From assembly GCA_029932195.1 (NCBI GenBank), contig JAOZQN010000005.1:1-41043 (forward strand): a DNA stretch of 41,043 bases, in the 5' to 3' direction. Below, one piece after another: positions 8,492 to 18,130 of the stretch. Below the pieces are notes generated by a model. The model was not told where the DNA came from, searched no databases, and was given only the letters and a program-made list of their open reading frames with translations. Source of the stretch: Bacteroidales bacterium (GTDB taxonomy: Bacteria; Bacteroidota; Bacteroidia; Bacteroidales; JAOZQN01). A program made the position numbers and the translations under genes. Within the stretch, counting starts at the first letter, position 1, and each line of letters starts with the position of its first letter.

Positions 8492-10918
8492 ATGTTAAAA
8501 GTATTTTTATACACAATTTTTCTTTTCTTCCCAATTGTTTCTGTATTTTCTCAAACAGTAACAGTTATCAGTGGAAGCACTAATTTTCCTATTCCAGGAA
8601 TAATGGTGTATTCCAACCGCTTGCCCGATACCTTACAAACAAACAATAAAGGAGAAATTTCATTAGATATTTTTAGAAATGATGATAATATTACTTTTGA
8701 ACACTTTGTTTTTGCAAAAGTGCGAAAAAATAAAGAGGAAATTATTGATAATGACTATGTTATAATAATGTATCCAAGCGGAATGCTGGCGTTGGAAAAT
8801 AAATCTGTAATAACAACGGCTGTTTATTCCAAAGATTTGCCTTTTTATATAAATATTATTACAGACAAGCAAGAAGAAACATCAAGCCTAAGTAGCAATG
8901 ACGATGGCTCGGAGCAAAAATTAATGTTTGAGAAGAACAAAAGCGGTAGCACTGTTTTTAGAGGCTTGCAAGCCAATAAAGTAATACTTGTTCTTGATGG
9001 AGTGCGACTTAACAATGCCTTGTATCGTAATGGAAAAATATCTGGTCCTATCCATTTTGAAAAATCATCATTAGAAAGTGTGCAACAAATTCATGGAGCG
9101 GGCTTTATAATGTATGGTGCAGATGCTATTGGTGGTGCTGTTAAATATTTTACCAAAATACCAGAATTTAAAGAATATAATAATTTTTCGTATAAAATAA
9201 ATGCCGCTACACACTACGAAGCTACAACAGATAATTGGGTTTCTAATGTAAATTTTAACCTTGGCTGGGAAAAATTTGCCTCCTACACAAGCCTAACATA
9301 CGGAGACTACGGCAAAATTACAATGGGCAAAAACAGAAAAAGTTATCTTGATTCAGATTATGGACTCAACCAAACTTATGTTGAAAGAATAGATGGCAAG
9401 GATAGTATCATTACAAACCAAGAGCCTCACACACAGCAAAATACAAATTACAACCAATATCTTTTTATTCAAAAATTTAGATACCAGCCAAACAAAAATC
9501 TTAATATAGTTTTAAATCTACACTACAACACGTCTTCAAAAATAAAATACTACGGTGGACTAACCGAAATAAGCCGTAACAAACCACGATTTGCCGAAGT
9601 AGAATTTAGACCTCAGAATAAATCATTTACTTCACTTGCCTTTTTTTATAATAAAAAAACAAAATATTACGATTTTGTTTCAGTTATTGGTTCACTACAA
9701 TTTATTGAAGAGTATAGATATAGCAGAAAATTAAACAGCTCCGTAGGATTGCATCAGATTGAACATCTTTATGATGGAGCAATAAATTTAGATCTTATCA
9801 AAGTGCTTGATATAAATAGAGTTACCTATGGAGTAGAAATTTCTTACAATTACTTAAAAACTCGTGCATTTTTTGAAAACATAGAAACAGATTCTATCTG
9901 GGAAGGGCTAACTCGCTATCCTACAAACGGAACAGACATGCAAACTTTTTCTGCATATTTTAGCCATAAATGGATGCGGAACTCACAATTTATTGTTCAT
10001 GCAGGAATTAGATACGATTTTACTCGCTCTTCCAGCAGTTTTGAAAATCAACTTGCTACGGTTACAAAAAATCCGCAAATGAATTATAATTTTGATAAAA
10101 TAAATTATAATAGCCATGCACCATCGGCAAGTTTAAGTTTTGATTATTATCCATTTACGGGTATGCAAATAAGCCTATTGAACTCTATTAGCGTGCATTC
10201 GCCAATTGTAGATGAATTTGGTAAAATAATGCTCAAAGATTATGTTGCAGTTGTTCCAAACAACAGTCTTAAATCTGAAAAATCGTGCAATATAGAGTTC
10301 GGACTTAGTCAAATATTATTTGAATCGCTAAAAATAAATGTTGGAGTATTTAATTCGTGGATAAAAGATGCAATAATTATTTCGGATATGAATATCAACG
10401 GAATCGACAGTCTCTGGCTCGGAATAGATGGCTACGAAATGGCAACAAAAGTAAATATAAACAACGCACAAATATATGGAATATCCAGTGGAATAGATTT
10501 TGGTCATTTTTTTGGCAAGAAAAATAAAAATTTAATAAAATTTAATAGCTCTTTTAACTATATAAAAGGTTTAAATATAGACGATAACATAGCATTACCA
10601 AGTATTCCACCTTTTTTCGGACAAACATCTATTTCATTAAAACTTACAGATTACACCCTGCGTTTTTCTCATATTTATAATGGAGAAAAAAAACGAGAAG
10701 ACCTATCAATATATGGAGAAGATAATATCCACAAGGCCGCCAATTTTGGTTTTATGGCTTGGCAAACTTACAACATAAAACTATCCTACAATACAGGCGA
10801 CTACCTTTCTATTCATTTTGCAGTAAACAATCTTTTTGACACTTTTTACAGAAGTTATGCCTCGTCTATTAGTGCTCCTGGTAGAAATTTTATGTTTACA
10901 CTAAAATTTAGTATTTAA
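8492..10918 (+). CDS. TonB-dependent outer membrane receptor
   Basis: Signal peptide MLKVFLYTIFLFFPIVSVFSQ, carboxypeptidase-like N-terminus, plug 'VFRGLQANKVILVLDGVRLNNALYR', C-terminal 'NNLFDTFYRSYASSISAPGRNFMFTLKFSI'. ATG at 8492 preferred to the TTG at 8459. Confidence 0.92.
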   Translation: MLKVFLYTIFLFFPIVSVFSQTVTVISGSTNFPIPGIMVYSNRLPDTLQTNNKGEISLDIFRNDDNITFEHFVFAKVRKNKEEIIDNDYVIIMYPSGMLALENKSVITTAVYSKDLPFYINIITDKQEETSSLSSNDDGSEQKLMFEKNKSGSTVFRGLQANKVILVLDGVRLNNALYRNGKISGPIHFEKSSLESVQQIHGAGFIMYGADAIGGAVKYFTKIPEFKEYNNFSYKINAATHYEATTDNWVSNVNFNLGWEKFASYTSLTYGDYGKITMGKNRKSYLDSDYGLNQTYVERIDGKDSIITNQEPHTQQNTNYNQYLFIQKFRYQPNKNLNIVLNLHYNTSSKIKYYGGLTEISRNKPRFAEVEFRPQNKSFTSLAFFYNKKTKYYDFVSVIGSLQFIEEYRYSRKLNSSVGLHQIEHLYDGAINLDLIKVLDINRVTYGVEISYNYLKTRAFFENIETDSIWEGLTRYPTNGTDMQTFSAYFSHKWMRNSQFIVHAGIRYDFTRSSSSFENQLATVTKNPQMNYNFDKINYNSHAPSASLSFDYYPFTGMQISLLNSISVHSPIVDEFGKIMLKDYVAVVPNNSLKSEKSCNIEFGLSQILFESLKINVGVFNSWIKDAIIISDMNINGIDSLWLGIDGYEMATKVNINNAQIYGISSGIDFGHFFGKKNKNLIKFNSSFNYIKGLNIDDNIALPSIPPFFGQTSISLKLTDYTLRFSHIYNGEKKREDLSIYGEDNIHKAANFGFMAWQTYNIKLSYNTGDYLSIHFAVNNLFDTFYRSYASSISAPGRNFMFTLKFSI

Positions 10919-11084
10919 TTTAGTTGTTAGTTATTGGTTGTTGGTTTACAATGCCTTGCGTAACCACCAACCACCAACTAACAACCAACAACCAAATAAA
11001 CAAATAAAAAAATTTATATTTTCAAAAAAAAATGTTACTTTTGAAAATTATTAATCTGCAAAAAAAAGCAGAACAAAACTATAG

Positions 11085-11930
11085 ATGGAAATATCTGACG
11101 AAAAAATACAAGAACTTATAAAGACATTAAAATCAAGTGCAGATTATGATTTTGGTGGCTATTCTTCAAAGTCGTTCAAAAGACGAATTTTAAAGGTATT
11201 GGAGACCCAAAGTCTTGATATAGACGAACTCATAAAAAGAGTTCAATATGATTTTATTTTTGTAGAAGAAATAGTAAAAGATATTACCGTAAATACCACC
11301 GAACTGTTCCGAAACCCCAAAAGCTGGCATGCAATAAAATACCGGATACTACCCAAATTAATAAACAATAAAACAATAAATATTTGGCATGCAGGTTGTT
11401 CTACAGGGCAAGAAATATATTCAATGTTAATTTTGTTGAATGAACTAAAGATGCTTCATAAAGCAAGAATTTATGCTTCGGATATAAATCAAGATGTAAT
11501 TAATATTGCAAAAAGCGGTAGATATGTTTACCGATTTAATATAGAATATCTGGAAAATTTTGATAAGGTTATTAGACAAAATCCATTTAATTTTGAAGAA
11601 TATAAAAATGTTCCTTATGCAAAATATCTAACAATTGATAAGATAGAAGACACAATTACAGTAAATGATTTTTTAAAGAATAAAGTTACATACATAAAAC
11701 AAAATTTGGTAAAAAAAGAACCACTTTTTAAAACAAAGTTTGATATTATATTTTGTAGGAACGTTTTAATCTATTTCAAACCCGAACTCCAATCACAAAT
11801 GTATGGTTATTTTTATGAGAATCTGAAAAATAGCGGGTTTCTTGTTCTGGGCTACCACGAAAGTATTTTAGGAGCACAAGCACAAAAATTTAACAGAAAA
11901 GGACTTTATTATACTAAAAAATTAGTTTAA
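11085..11930 (+). CDS. cheR: CheR-type chemotaxis methyltransferase
   Basis: 'NTTELFRNPKSW', SAM motif 'IWHAGCSTGQEIYSM', 'FDIIFCRNVLIYF', 'GFLVLGYHESI'. Confidence 0.93.
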   Translation: MEISDEKIQELIKTLKSSADYDFGGYSSKSFKRRILKVLETQSLDIDELIKRVQYDFIFVEEIVKDITVNTTELFRNPKSWHAIKYRILPKLINNKTINIWHAGCSTGQEIYSMLILLNELKMLHKARIYASDINQDVINIAKSGRYVYRFNIEYLENFDKVIRQNPFNFEEYKNVPYAKYLTIDKIEDTITVNDFLKNKVTYIKQNLVKKEPLFKTKFDIIFCRNVLIYFKPELQSQMYGYFYENLKNSGFLVLGYHESILGAQAQKFNRKGLYYTKKLV

Positions 11931-11993
11931 ATAATGTTTAGTTTTTAGTATTTAGTTTTTAATTGGGCATTACATTACAAAAATGTAAACTAA

Positions 11994-12120
11994 GAGTCCC
12001 CTCTGCCAAATTCGGCGTTGGATACCAATTTTAAAATCCTCATTTACAACAAGTAAACTCCGGTTGTAAAATTGGTATCCGCCTTGATTTTGGCAAAAAT
12101 ACACTTATCGGAGTGGACTC
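11994..12120. repeat. Variable-arm palindromic element, copy E3
   Basis: GAGTCC...GGATACCAATTTTA / AAAATTGGTATCC...GGACTC; core taaaatcctcatttacaacaagtaaact. Confidence 0.85.
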
Positions 12121-12163
12121 AACTAAATAAAACTAACGACCAAAGACTAAAAACGAAAAAAAC

Positions 12164-12994
12164 ATGACAAGAGTAAAAAAAATACGAATATCAGAATACA
12201 GGGAACTTATAAAGCTAGTTAATACTCTATATAACATAGACTTATCTGATCATGCTGCGACCTCACTAAAAAGAAGAATAGAAAACTTTATGGTTATTAG
12301 CACAACTTTTACAATAGAAAATTTGCTAACAAAAATAGAGCGAAGCCACGATTTTTTTGAAGATTTTTTATATAACCTCACAATCCCTGCAACTGAATTA
12401 TTTAGAGATGGAGAGGCTTGGCTGTCGCTGAAAAACAATGTTCTATCAAGACTGTCCAAACAAGAAAAGATTAAAATATGGTTACCAGAATCAAGCTCGG
12501 GAGAAGAACTTTACAGCTTATTGGTTGTATTGAAAGAAGCAGAACTATTAGATAGATGTAAAATAGTGGTAAGCTCAATAACCGAAAAAAATATTAATGA
12601 AATAAAAACAGGTTCACTTGTTATACGAAAACTTGCAGTGAGCGAATCTAACTATCAAAGATATAGGGGAATAGACAGCCTTTCAAGCTATTATCAATTA
12701 AATAAAAAGAATGCGACTCTTAATAAAGATTTATTAGAAAAAATAGAATTTAAGAAGCATTATATTTATGACAAAGTAGAACCTTTTGGTTTTTTTGACA
12801 TAATAATATTCCGAAACAGAATGTTGTATTACAACAAAGAATTACAAAATAGAGTTTTAGATAATATTAATAGTTCTATGAATAAAGGAAGTTTTTTATT
12901 TATAGGAGTTCAAGAATCATTGGTTTATTGGCAACATGCCGATAAAATGAAAAAATTAACAAAAAGCGAAAATATTTTCAGAAAACAAAAATAA
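12164..12994 (+). CDS. CheR-like protein with degenerate SAM-binding motifs
   Basis: Aligns with the upstream CheR ('PATELFRDGEAWLSL', 'IWLPESSSGEELYSLLVVL', 'FDIIIFRNRMLYY') but key motif residues are changed. Confidence 0.85.
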   Translation: MTRVKKIRISEYRELIKLVNTLYNIDLSDHAATSLKRRIENFMVISTTFTIENLLTKIERSHDFFEDFLYNLTIPATELFRDGEAWLSLKNNVLSRLSKQEKIKIWLPESSSGEELYSLLVVLKEAELLDRCKIVVSSITEKNINEIKTGSLVIRKLAVSESNYQRYRGIDSLSSYYQLNKKNATLNKDLLEKIEFKKHYIYDKVEPFGFFDIIIFRNRMLYYNKELQNRVLDNINSSMNKGSFLFIGVQESLVYWQHADKMKKLTKSENIFRKQK

Positions 12995-13107
12995 TTTACG
13001 ATTTATGATTTATGATTGGCTGACGCAAGAAAATTTTAATTAAATAAACCAATCGTAAATCAAAAATCGTAAATCGTAAATCAAAAATCGTAAATCGTAA
13101 TCTACTT

Positions 13108-13668
13108 ATGGCAAAAAAATACGTTATAATTGGTGGGTCGGCTGGAAGTTTTCAGTCCATAACAGAAATACTTTCTGAATTGCCAAAAAACTACGAGCAA
13201 TCGGTTTTTTTGTGCCTTCATAGACTGAAGCATGTCCGAACTGGTTTTGTAGAAGCATTATCTATAAAGTCAAAATTATCTATCTCTGAACCAGTCGATA
13301 AGGAATATTTGCGACAAGGACAGGTATATCTTGCTCCAGCAAATTATCACATGTATTTTGAACTCGGAAATTTATTTTCATTATCTACTGAAACAGCCGT
13401 AAATCATTCACGACCGTCTATCGACTTGTCGTTTGAGTCGGCAGCATATCTATTTAAAGATAAACTTACAGCAGTCTTACTTTCAGGAGCTAACAGAGAC
13501 GGAGCTTACGGCATGAAAATGGTAAATCAATACGGTGGCACAACAATTATCCAAGACCCCGAAGAATGCCAAGTAAAAACAATGACAACTGCTGCGGCAG
13601 CAATCACCAAAATAGACCATATTTTAACCTTAAAAGAAATAATTAATCATCTGAAAAAGTTACAATAG
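13108..13668 (+). CDS. cheB: Stand-alone CheB methylesterase domain (no receiver domain)
   Basis: 'IGGSAGSFQSITEIL', 'LHRLKH', 'LLSGANRDGAYGMKMV', 'IIQDPEECQVKTM'. Confidence 0.9.
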   Translation: MAKKYVIIGGSAGSFQSITEILSELPKNYEQSVFLCLHRLKHVRTGFVEALSIKSKLSISEPVDKEYLRQGQVYLAPANYHMYFELGNLFSLSTETAVNHSRPSIDLSFESAAYLFKDKLTAVLLSGANRDGAYGMKMVNQYGGTTIIQDPEECQVKTMTTAAAAITKIDHILTLKEIINHLKKLQ

Positions 13669-14034
13669 TTATCGTGTTCTTTAGTTGTTGAGTTATCGTG
13701 TTTTTGAGTTATCGTGTTCTTTAGTTGTTGAGTTATCGTGTTTTTGAGTTATCGTGTTCTTTAGTTGTTGAGTTATCGTGTTCTTTAGTTGTTGAGTTAT
13801 CGTGTTGAGAGTTACGCAAAGCGTAAAAAAGAGAAAATACGACAACACGACAACTCAAAAACTAGACAACACAACAACTCAAAAACACGACAACTCAAAA
13901 ACTAAACAACACGACAACTCAAAAACTCAAAAACACGATAACTAAAAAACTAGACAACACGACAACTAAAGAACACGATAACTCAAAAACTAAAAAACTA
14001 GACAACACGACAACTCAAAAACTAGAAACTAAAT
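13669..14034. repeat. Large word-repeat inverted repeat (left arm, GCG-containing loop, right arm)
   Basis: GTTATCGTGTTCTTTAGTTGTTGA / GTTATCGTGTTTTTGA units, loop AGTTACGCAAAGCGTAAAAAAG, then CAACACGACAACTCAAAAACTAGA units. Confidence 0.95.
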
Positions 14035-14041
14035 TAAGGCT

Positions 14042-14803
14042 ATGAAAAATAAATTTTTAATCATAACTATAATTTTAATAATTATAAGTATTCCTGTTTT
14101 TTTACAGATAAGCAATACTGTTGTAATTATAGATAACTCTTCAAATATTTTTATTATTGGAGCTTATGTTGTATTGATTGTAGCTACTTTAATATTCTTT
14201 TCTATTTCTATAAAAAAAATAGAATCTAAGAAACCAACCGAAACAATAAGAATAATTCGTAAAAGTTCTGAAGACGAAAATGATACAAAAAGCACAAAAA
14301 GAGTAAATAAAAAAGACGAAGAAGATGCTCGTTATGTTGCAAAAATGATAAAAGAAATTATTGCAAATCTATCCGAATTAAAAGATGTAAAGAAAATAAC
14401 CGAACAAATTTTAAAAAACCTATCAAAAACATATAATATTGTTCAAGGAGTAAGTTTTATATTGGACAAAGAAACAAATTCATTTAAAACATCAGGCACT
14501 TATGCCTTTTATACCAACGAATTATACCGAGAATTTAAAGAGGGAGAAGGCTTAACTGGACAGGTTGTTAAAAATAAAGAATTTTTATATATTGATAATG
14601 TTCCTGACAATTATATAACAATACTTTCTGGACTTGGCGAAGGAACTCCGAAATATCTAATTCTATTTCCCATAATTTTTGAAAACAAAGTTATTGGAAT
14701 AATAGAATTTGCCACATTCTCTCAACTACCAAGAGACTCCGAAAAAATATTTAATAAATTAAGAACTGTTATTGGAGAAATAATTAATGGATTAGTAAGT
14801 TAA
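14042..14803 (+). CDS. Membrane-anchored GAF-domain protein
   Basis: Two N-terminal hydrophobic helices, then 'EGEGLTGQVVKNKEFLYIDNVPDNYITILSGLGEGTPKYLILFPIIFENKVIGIIEFATF' GAF motif. Confidence 0.85.
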   Translation: MKNKFLIITIILIIISIPVFLQISNTVVIIDNSSNIFIIGAYVVLIVATLIFFSISIKKIESKKPTETIRIIRKSSEDENDTKSTKRVNKKDEEDARYVAKMIKEIIANLSELKDVKKITEQILKNLSKTYNIVQGVSFILDKETNSFKTSGTYAFYTNELYREFKEGEGLTGQVVKNKEFLYIDNVPDNYITILSGLGEGTPKYLILFPIIFENKVIGIIEFATFSQLPRDSEKIFNKLRTVIGEIINGLVS

Positions 14804-14932
14804 GAAAAAGTTTAATTAATTTATAGAAATAATTTACAGGACTAATAATGCAGTAAAAAAAAGAGCACAAGTAGAAATGAATTGGTAATTAAAAATTGAT
14901 TTTTATTTTCAAAAAAAGAAAAACTAAAAAAA

Positions 14933-17056
14933 ATGCCAACAAAGATAGAAAAAGCACAATATTATTTTGACAAAGCAATAAAAGCATACATGGCAGGCGA
15001 TTACAAAACAGCTAAAAATGATTATGAAAAAGCAATTGAATTAAACCCAAGTAATGCAAAAGCATATAATAATTTAGCAATTATTTTAACAGAGCATTTT
15101 CAAGAATACGAAAAAGCAAAACAAAATTATGAAAAAGCAATTGAATTAGACTCAAATTATGCAGAAGCATATTACAATTTTGCACTTCTTTTAGAAAACA
15201 ATTTTCAAGAATACAAGAAAGCAAAACAATTTTATGAAAAAGCTATTGAGTTAAATCCAAACTATGCAGAGGCATATAATAATATTGCATTGCTTTTATG
15301 GCAACAATTTCAAGAATATCAAAAAGCAAAACAATATTATGAAAAAGCCATTGAAGTAAATCCAAAATTTGCAGAGGCATATAATAATATTGCAGTGCTT
15401 TTATGGCAACAATTTCAAGAATATGAAAAAGCAAAAGAATATTGTGAAAAAGCTATTAAATTTAAATTAAATTATGCAAAGGCTTATAATAATTTTGCAA
15501 TCCTTTTAACCAAGCATTTTCAAGAACACAAAAAATCGAAACAATATTTTGAAAAAGCTATTAAATTAAATCCAAAATCTGCAGAGGCTTTTAATAATTT
15601 TGCACTTCTTTTAACAAATCATTTCAAAGAACATGAAAAAGCAAAACAATATTTTGAAAAAGCTATTGAAATAAATCCAAACTTTGCAAATGCTTATAAT
15701 AATCTTGCATTTCTTTTACAAAATGATTTTCAAGAATATGAAAAAGCAAAATACTATTTTGATAAATACATTTTATTAGCAAATCCTAAGTCTGTAAAAA
15801 AAATAAGACAAATAACTTTAAAAAATTATAATCAATTTACCGAAAATTTAATAATTGATTTAACTTATCCAGCGGGACACAAAAAAGCTGGACAACCTAT
15901 GGAAAAGGTTTGTTTTATCGGACAAAGCGGAACAGGAAAGACAAGTATTTTAGAACTAATAAAAGGTCTTTTTATTAATGATAAAACTAAAATACCTAAT
16001 GCTAATTTTCAAAGTGTTTATTTAGAATATCAATTTTATGATTACGAAACTGATATTTCGTTAATAAATATTCCTACCGATTCAGTTGTTAATATAAATC
16101 GGCTTAATTCAAAAGATATTTTGGAATATAAATCGGAAAAATTATCGCCCATAGTAGATTTTGAAACAGAAGACCCAAAAAAACATTGGTATCCTATACT
16201 TAAAAACATTGCTGAATATCAGATAAAAGCAGTAAAATATAGTTCAGAGCTAGGTTATCAAATAACAAAATATAAAAATTCTAAAATCTCACTGAATAAT
16301 GCAATTGATAAATATAATGAAAAGATAGGCAAGCTCAAAGAAAAAAATAATTCATTAGAAAATCTAAATGAGTTTTTAAAACCTATTTTTTCTAAATTTA
16401 ACATAAGAATAAAAACTGAGCCAAGCGACCCAGAGGAAATCAAATTTATTCCTATTGAAAATATTACTTTTGATAAGGATAACAACGAAATAATTACCGA
16501 TATTCAAACAAAATTTACAAGTTCGGGAACAAAACAAATTTTGGCTCGCACAGTTCCATTGTTTTCATTAAAACCAAACAATGCCTTAATACTTATTGAC
16601 GAACCAGAAAATTCACTTTATCCTAATGTTCAAAAAGAATTTATTGATTTTATAACACAAGAGAGTTGGCATTCTATAAAAAACATTAAAAATTGTCAAT
16701 TTTTCTTTGCAACACACTCACCCACAATCGCTTCATCTTTTGATCCTTGGGAAATAATTGAGCTTAAATTTAATAAAACAGGAAAAGTAGAACAAAAATT
16801 ATACTACGAAGGTGAACGTAATGTAAATAATTTTACGATTTACCCAAAATATTTAGATATTGATAGTATTCTCATGCGTGTTTTTGATGTTAGTGATGAT
16901 ATATATATAAACAGAGAAGAAAAAATTGATGAATTTGCAGATTATAATATCAAAATCAGAAAAATGGAGCAAAAAGATTTACAAAATAGACCTGAATATC
17001 AAGAACTTATTATCAAACGAAATGAACTTGGCAAAAAATTAGACTGGAGGACATAA
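14933..17056 (+). CDS. TPR-array + ABC/OLD-like ATPase (PtuA-like)
   Basis: Seven or more TPR-like repeats of 35 aa, Walker A 'GQSGTGKTS', 'SSGTKQILAR' signature, Walker B 'ALILIDEPENSLYP', 'FFFATHSPTIASS'. Confidence 0.9.
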   Translation: MPTKIEKAQYYFDKAIKAYMAGDYKTAKNDYEKAIELNPSNAKAYNNLAIILTEHFQEYEKAKQNYEKAIELDSNYAEAYYNFALLLENNFQEYKKAKQFYEKAIELNPNYAEAYNNIALLLWQQFQEYQKAKQYYEKAIEVNPKFAEAYNNIAVLLWQQFQEYEKAKEYCEKAIKFKLNYAKAYNNFAILLTKHFQEHKKSKQYFEKAIKLNPKSAEAFNNFALLLTNHFKEHEKAKQYFEKAIEINPNFANAYNNLAFLLQNDFQEYEKAKYYFDKYILLANPKSVKKIRQITLKNYNQFTENLIIDLTYPAGHKKAGQPMEKVCFIGQSGTGKTSILELIKGLFINDKTKIPNANFQSVYLEYQFYDYETDISLINIPTDSVVNINRLNSKDILEYKSEKLSPIVDFETEDPKKHWYPILKNIAEYQIKAVKYSSELGYQITKYKNSKISLNNAIDKYNEKIGKLKEKNNSLENLNEFLKPIFSKFNIRIKTEPSDPEEIKFIPIENITFDKDNNEIITDIQTKFTSSGTKQILARTVPLFSLKPNNALILIDEPENSLYPNVQKEFIDFITQESWHSIKNIKNCQFFFATHSPTIASSFDPWEIIELKFNKTGKVEQKLYYEGERNVNNFTIYPKYLDIDSILMRVFDVSDDIYINREEKIDEFADYNIKIRKMEQKDLQNRPEYQELIIKRNELGKKLDWRT

Positions 17057-17058
17057 AA

Positions 17059-17691
17059 ATGAGAAAAATAGACAAATCAATTATACTTTCTGAAGGATAC
17101 GAAGAATGGTTGCACAAGAACAAAACGTTAAACAAAACACCCAAAACTTGTAGCAAATATAAAGTTGATGTTGTAATGAGTTTATTGTATTGCCAGCAAG
17201 GAGTTTGTGCATACACAGAAATGCGTTTATGCGTTCCAGAACTAATAACAGAAGATAAATGGAATGAAAATGAATACATAAACAGAAAATTAAATCTTAA
17301 TAAAATTGGAGATTTAGAACATTTTGACCCAAAATTTAAAAAAGAATATCATTGTGAATGGGATAATTTATTTATGGTTTTTCATGAAGTTAATAATCAT
17401 AAAAAAGATAAAAACATTGAAATAATAAAAGAATTTAAACCAGACAATGAAGAATATAATCCAAATAAAATTTTTGATTACGATTTAACAACGCATAAAT
17501 TTAGACCAAATTCCAATATTGAAAATAAAGAAGAAATAGAAAAAATAAAGAAATTATTGGAATTACTATCTATAAATAAAGGCTTTATAAAATACGAACG
17601 AAAAACTTTTTTGAATGATGTTAAAGCTAATAAGAATAAAAAAATTGACAGATTCTTTACTGCTTATAATTTAATAAAAGAATATTTATAA
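17059..17691 (+). CDS. HNH-type nuclease (PtuB-like)
   Basis: 'CQQGVCAYTEM' ... 'GDLEHFDPKFK' ... 'WDNLFMVFHEVNNHKK' HNH arrangement; starts 2 nt after the ATPase stop codon. Confidence 0.8.
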   Translation: MRKIDKSIILSEGYEEWLHKNKTLNKTPKTCSKYKVDVVMSLLYCQQGVCAYTEMRLCVPELITEDKWNENEYINRKLNLNKIGDLEHFDPKFKKEYHCEWDNLFMVFHEVNNHKKDKNIEIIKEFKPDNEEYNPNKIFDYDLTTHKFRPNSNIENKEEIEKIKKLLELLSINKGFIKYERKTFLNDVKANKNKKIDRFFTAYNLIKEYL

Positions 17692-17723
17692 TTCTGAAAA
17701 TAATAATTTATAAATAAAAACTC

Positions 17724-17960
17724 ATGGGGGTTAAAACAATAAAAAAACAAACAAGCAATATAATGCTAAAAAGTAACGAGAAATTTAGACGGCAACATCA
17801 AATAGCTGCACAACTAAATGATTATGAGCTAAATGCGTTTTTGACTTATTGTGATAAGTATAAAATAAAAAATAAATCAAAATTTATTAGAGAGGCGTTA
17901 ATGTCGGCAATTCTAGAAAAATTTGACGAAGATTATCCACGACTATTTGAAGAAGAATAG
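17724..17960 (+). CDS. Small putative ribbon-helix-helix DNA-binding protein
   Basis: 'IAAQLNDYELNAFLTYCDKYKIKNKSKFIREALMSAIL' resembles RHH/Arc-type fold. Confidence 0.55.
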   Translation: MGVKTIKKQTSNIMLKSNEKFRRQHQIAAQLNDYELNAFLTYCDKYKIKNKSKFIREALMSAILEKFDEDYPRLFEEE

Positions 17961-18130
17961 TAATAAGTCTCTTTAATAAATAGAATTACATTCCAAAAAG
18001 TAAATAAAATTCAAAAAAAATGAAATTTATTAACTTTCACCTGATAAATAGCAATTTAGCGAAAATAAATCGTTTTTTTAACAATTCCTTAACAATTCAA
18101 CAATAAAACAATTCAACAATATAATAAGAA

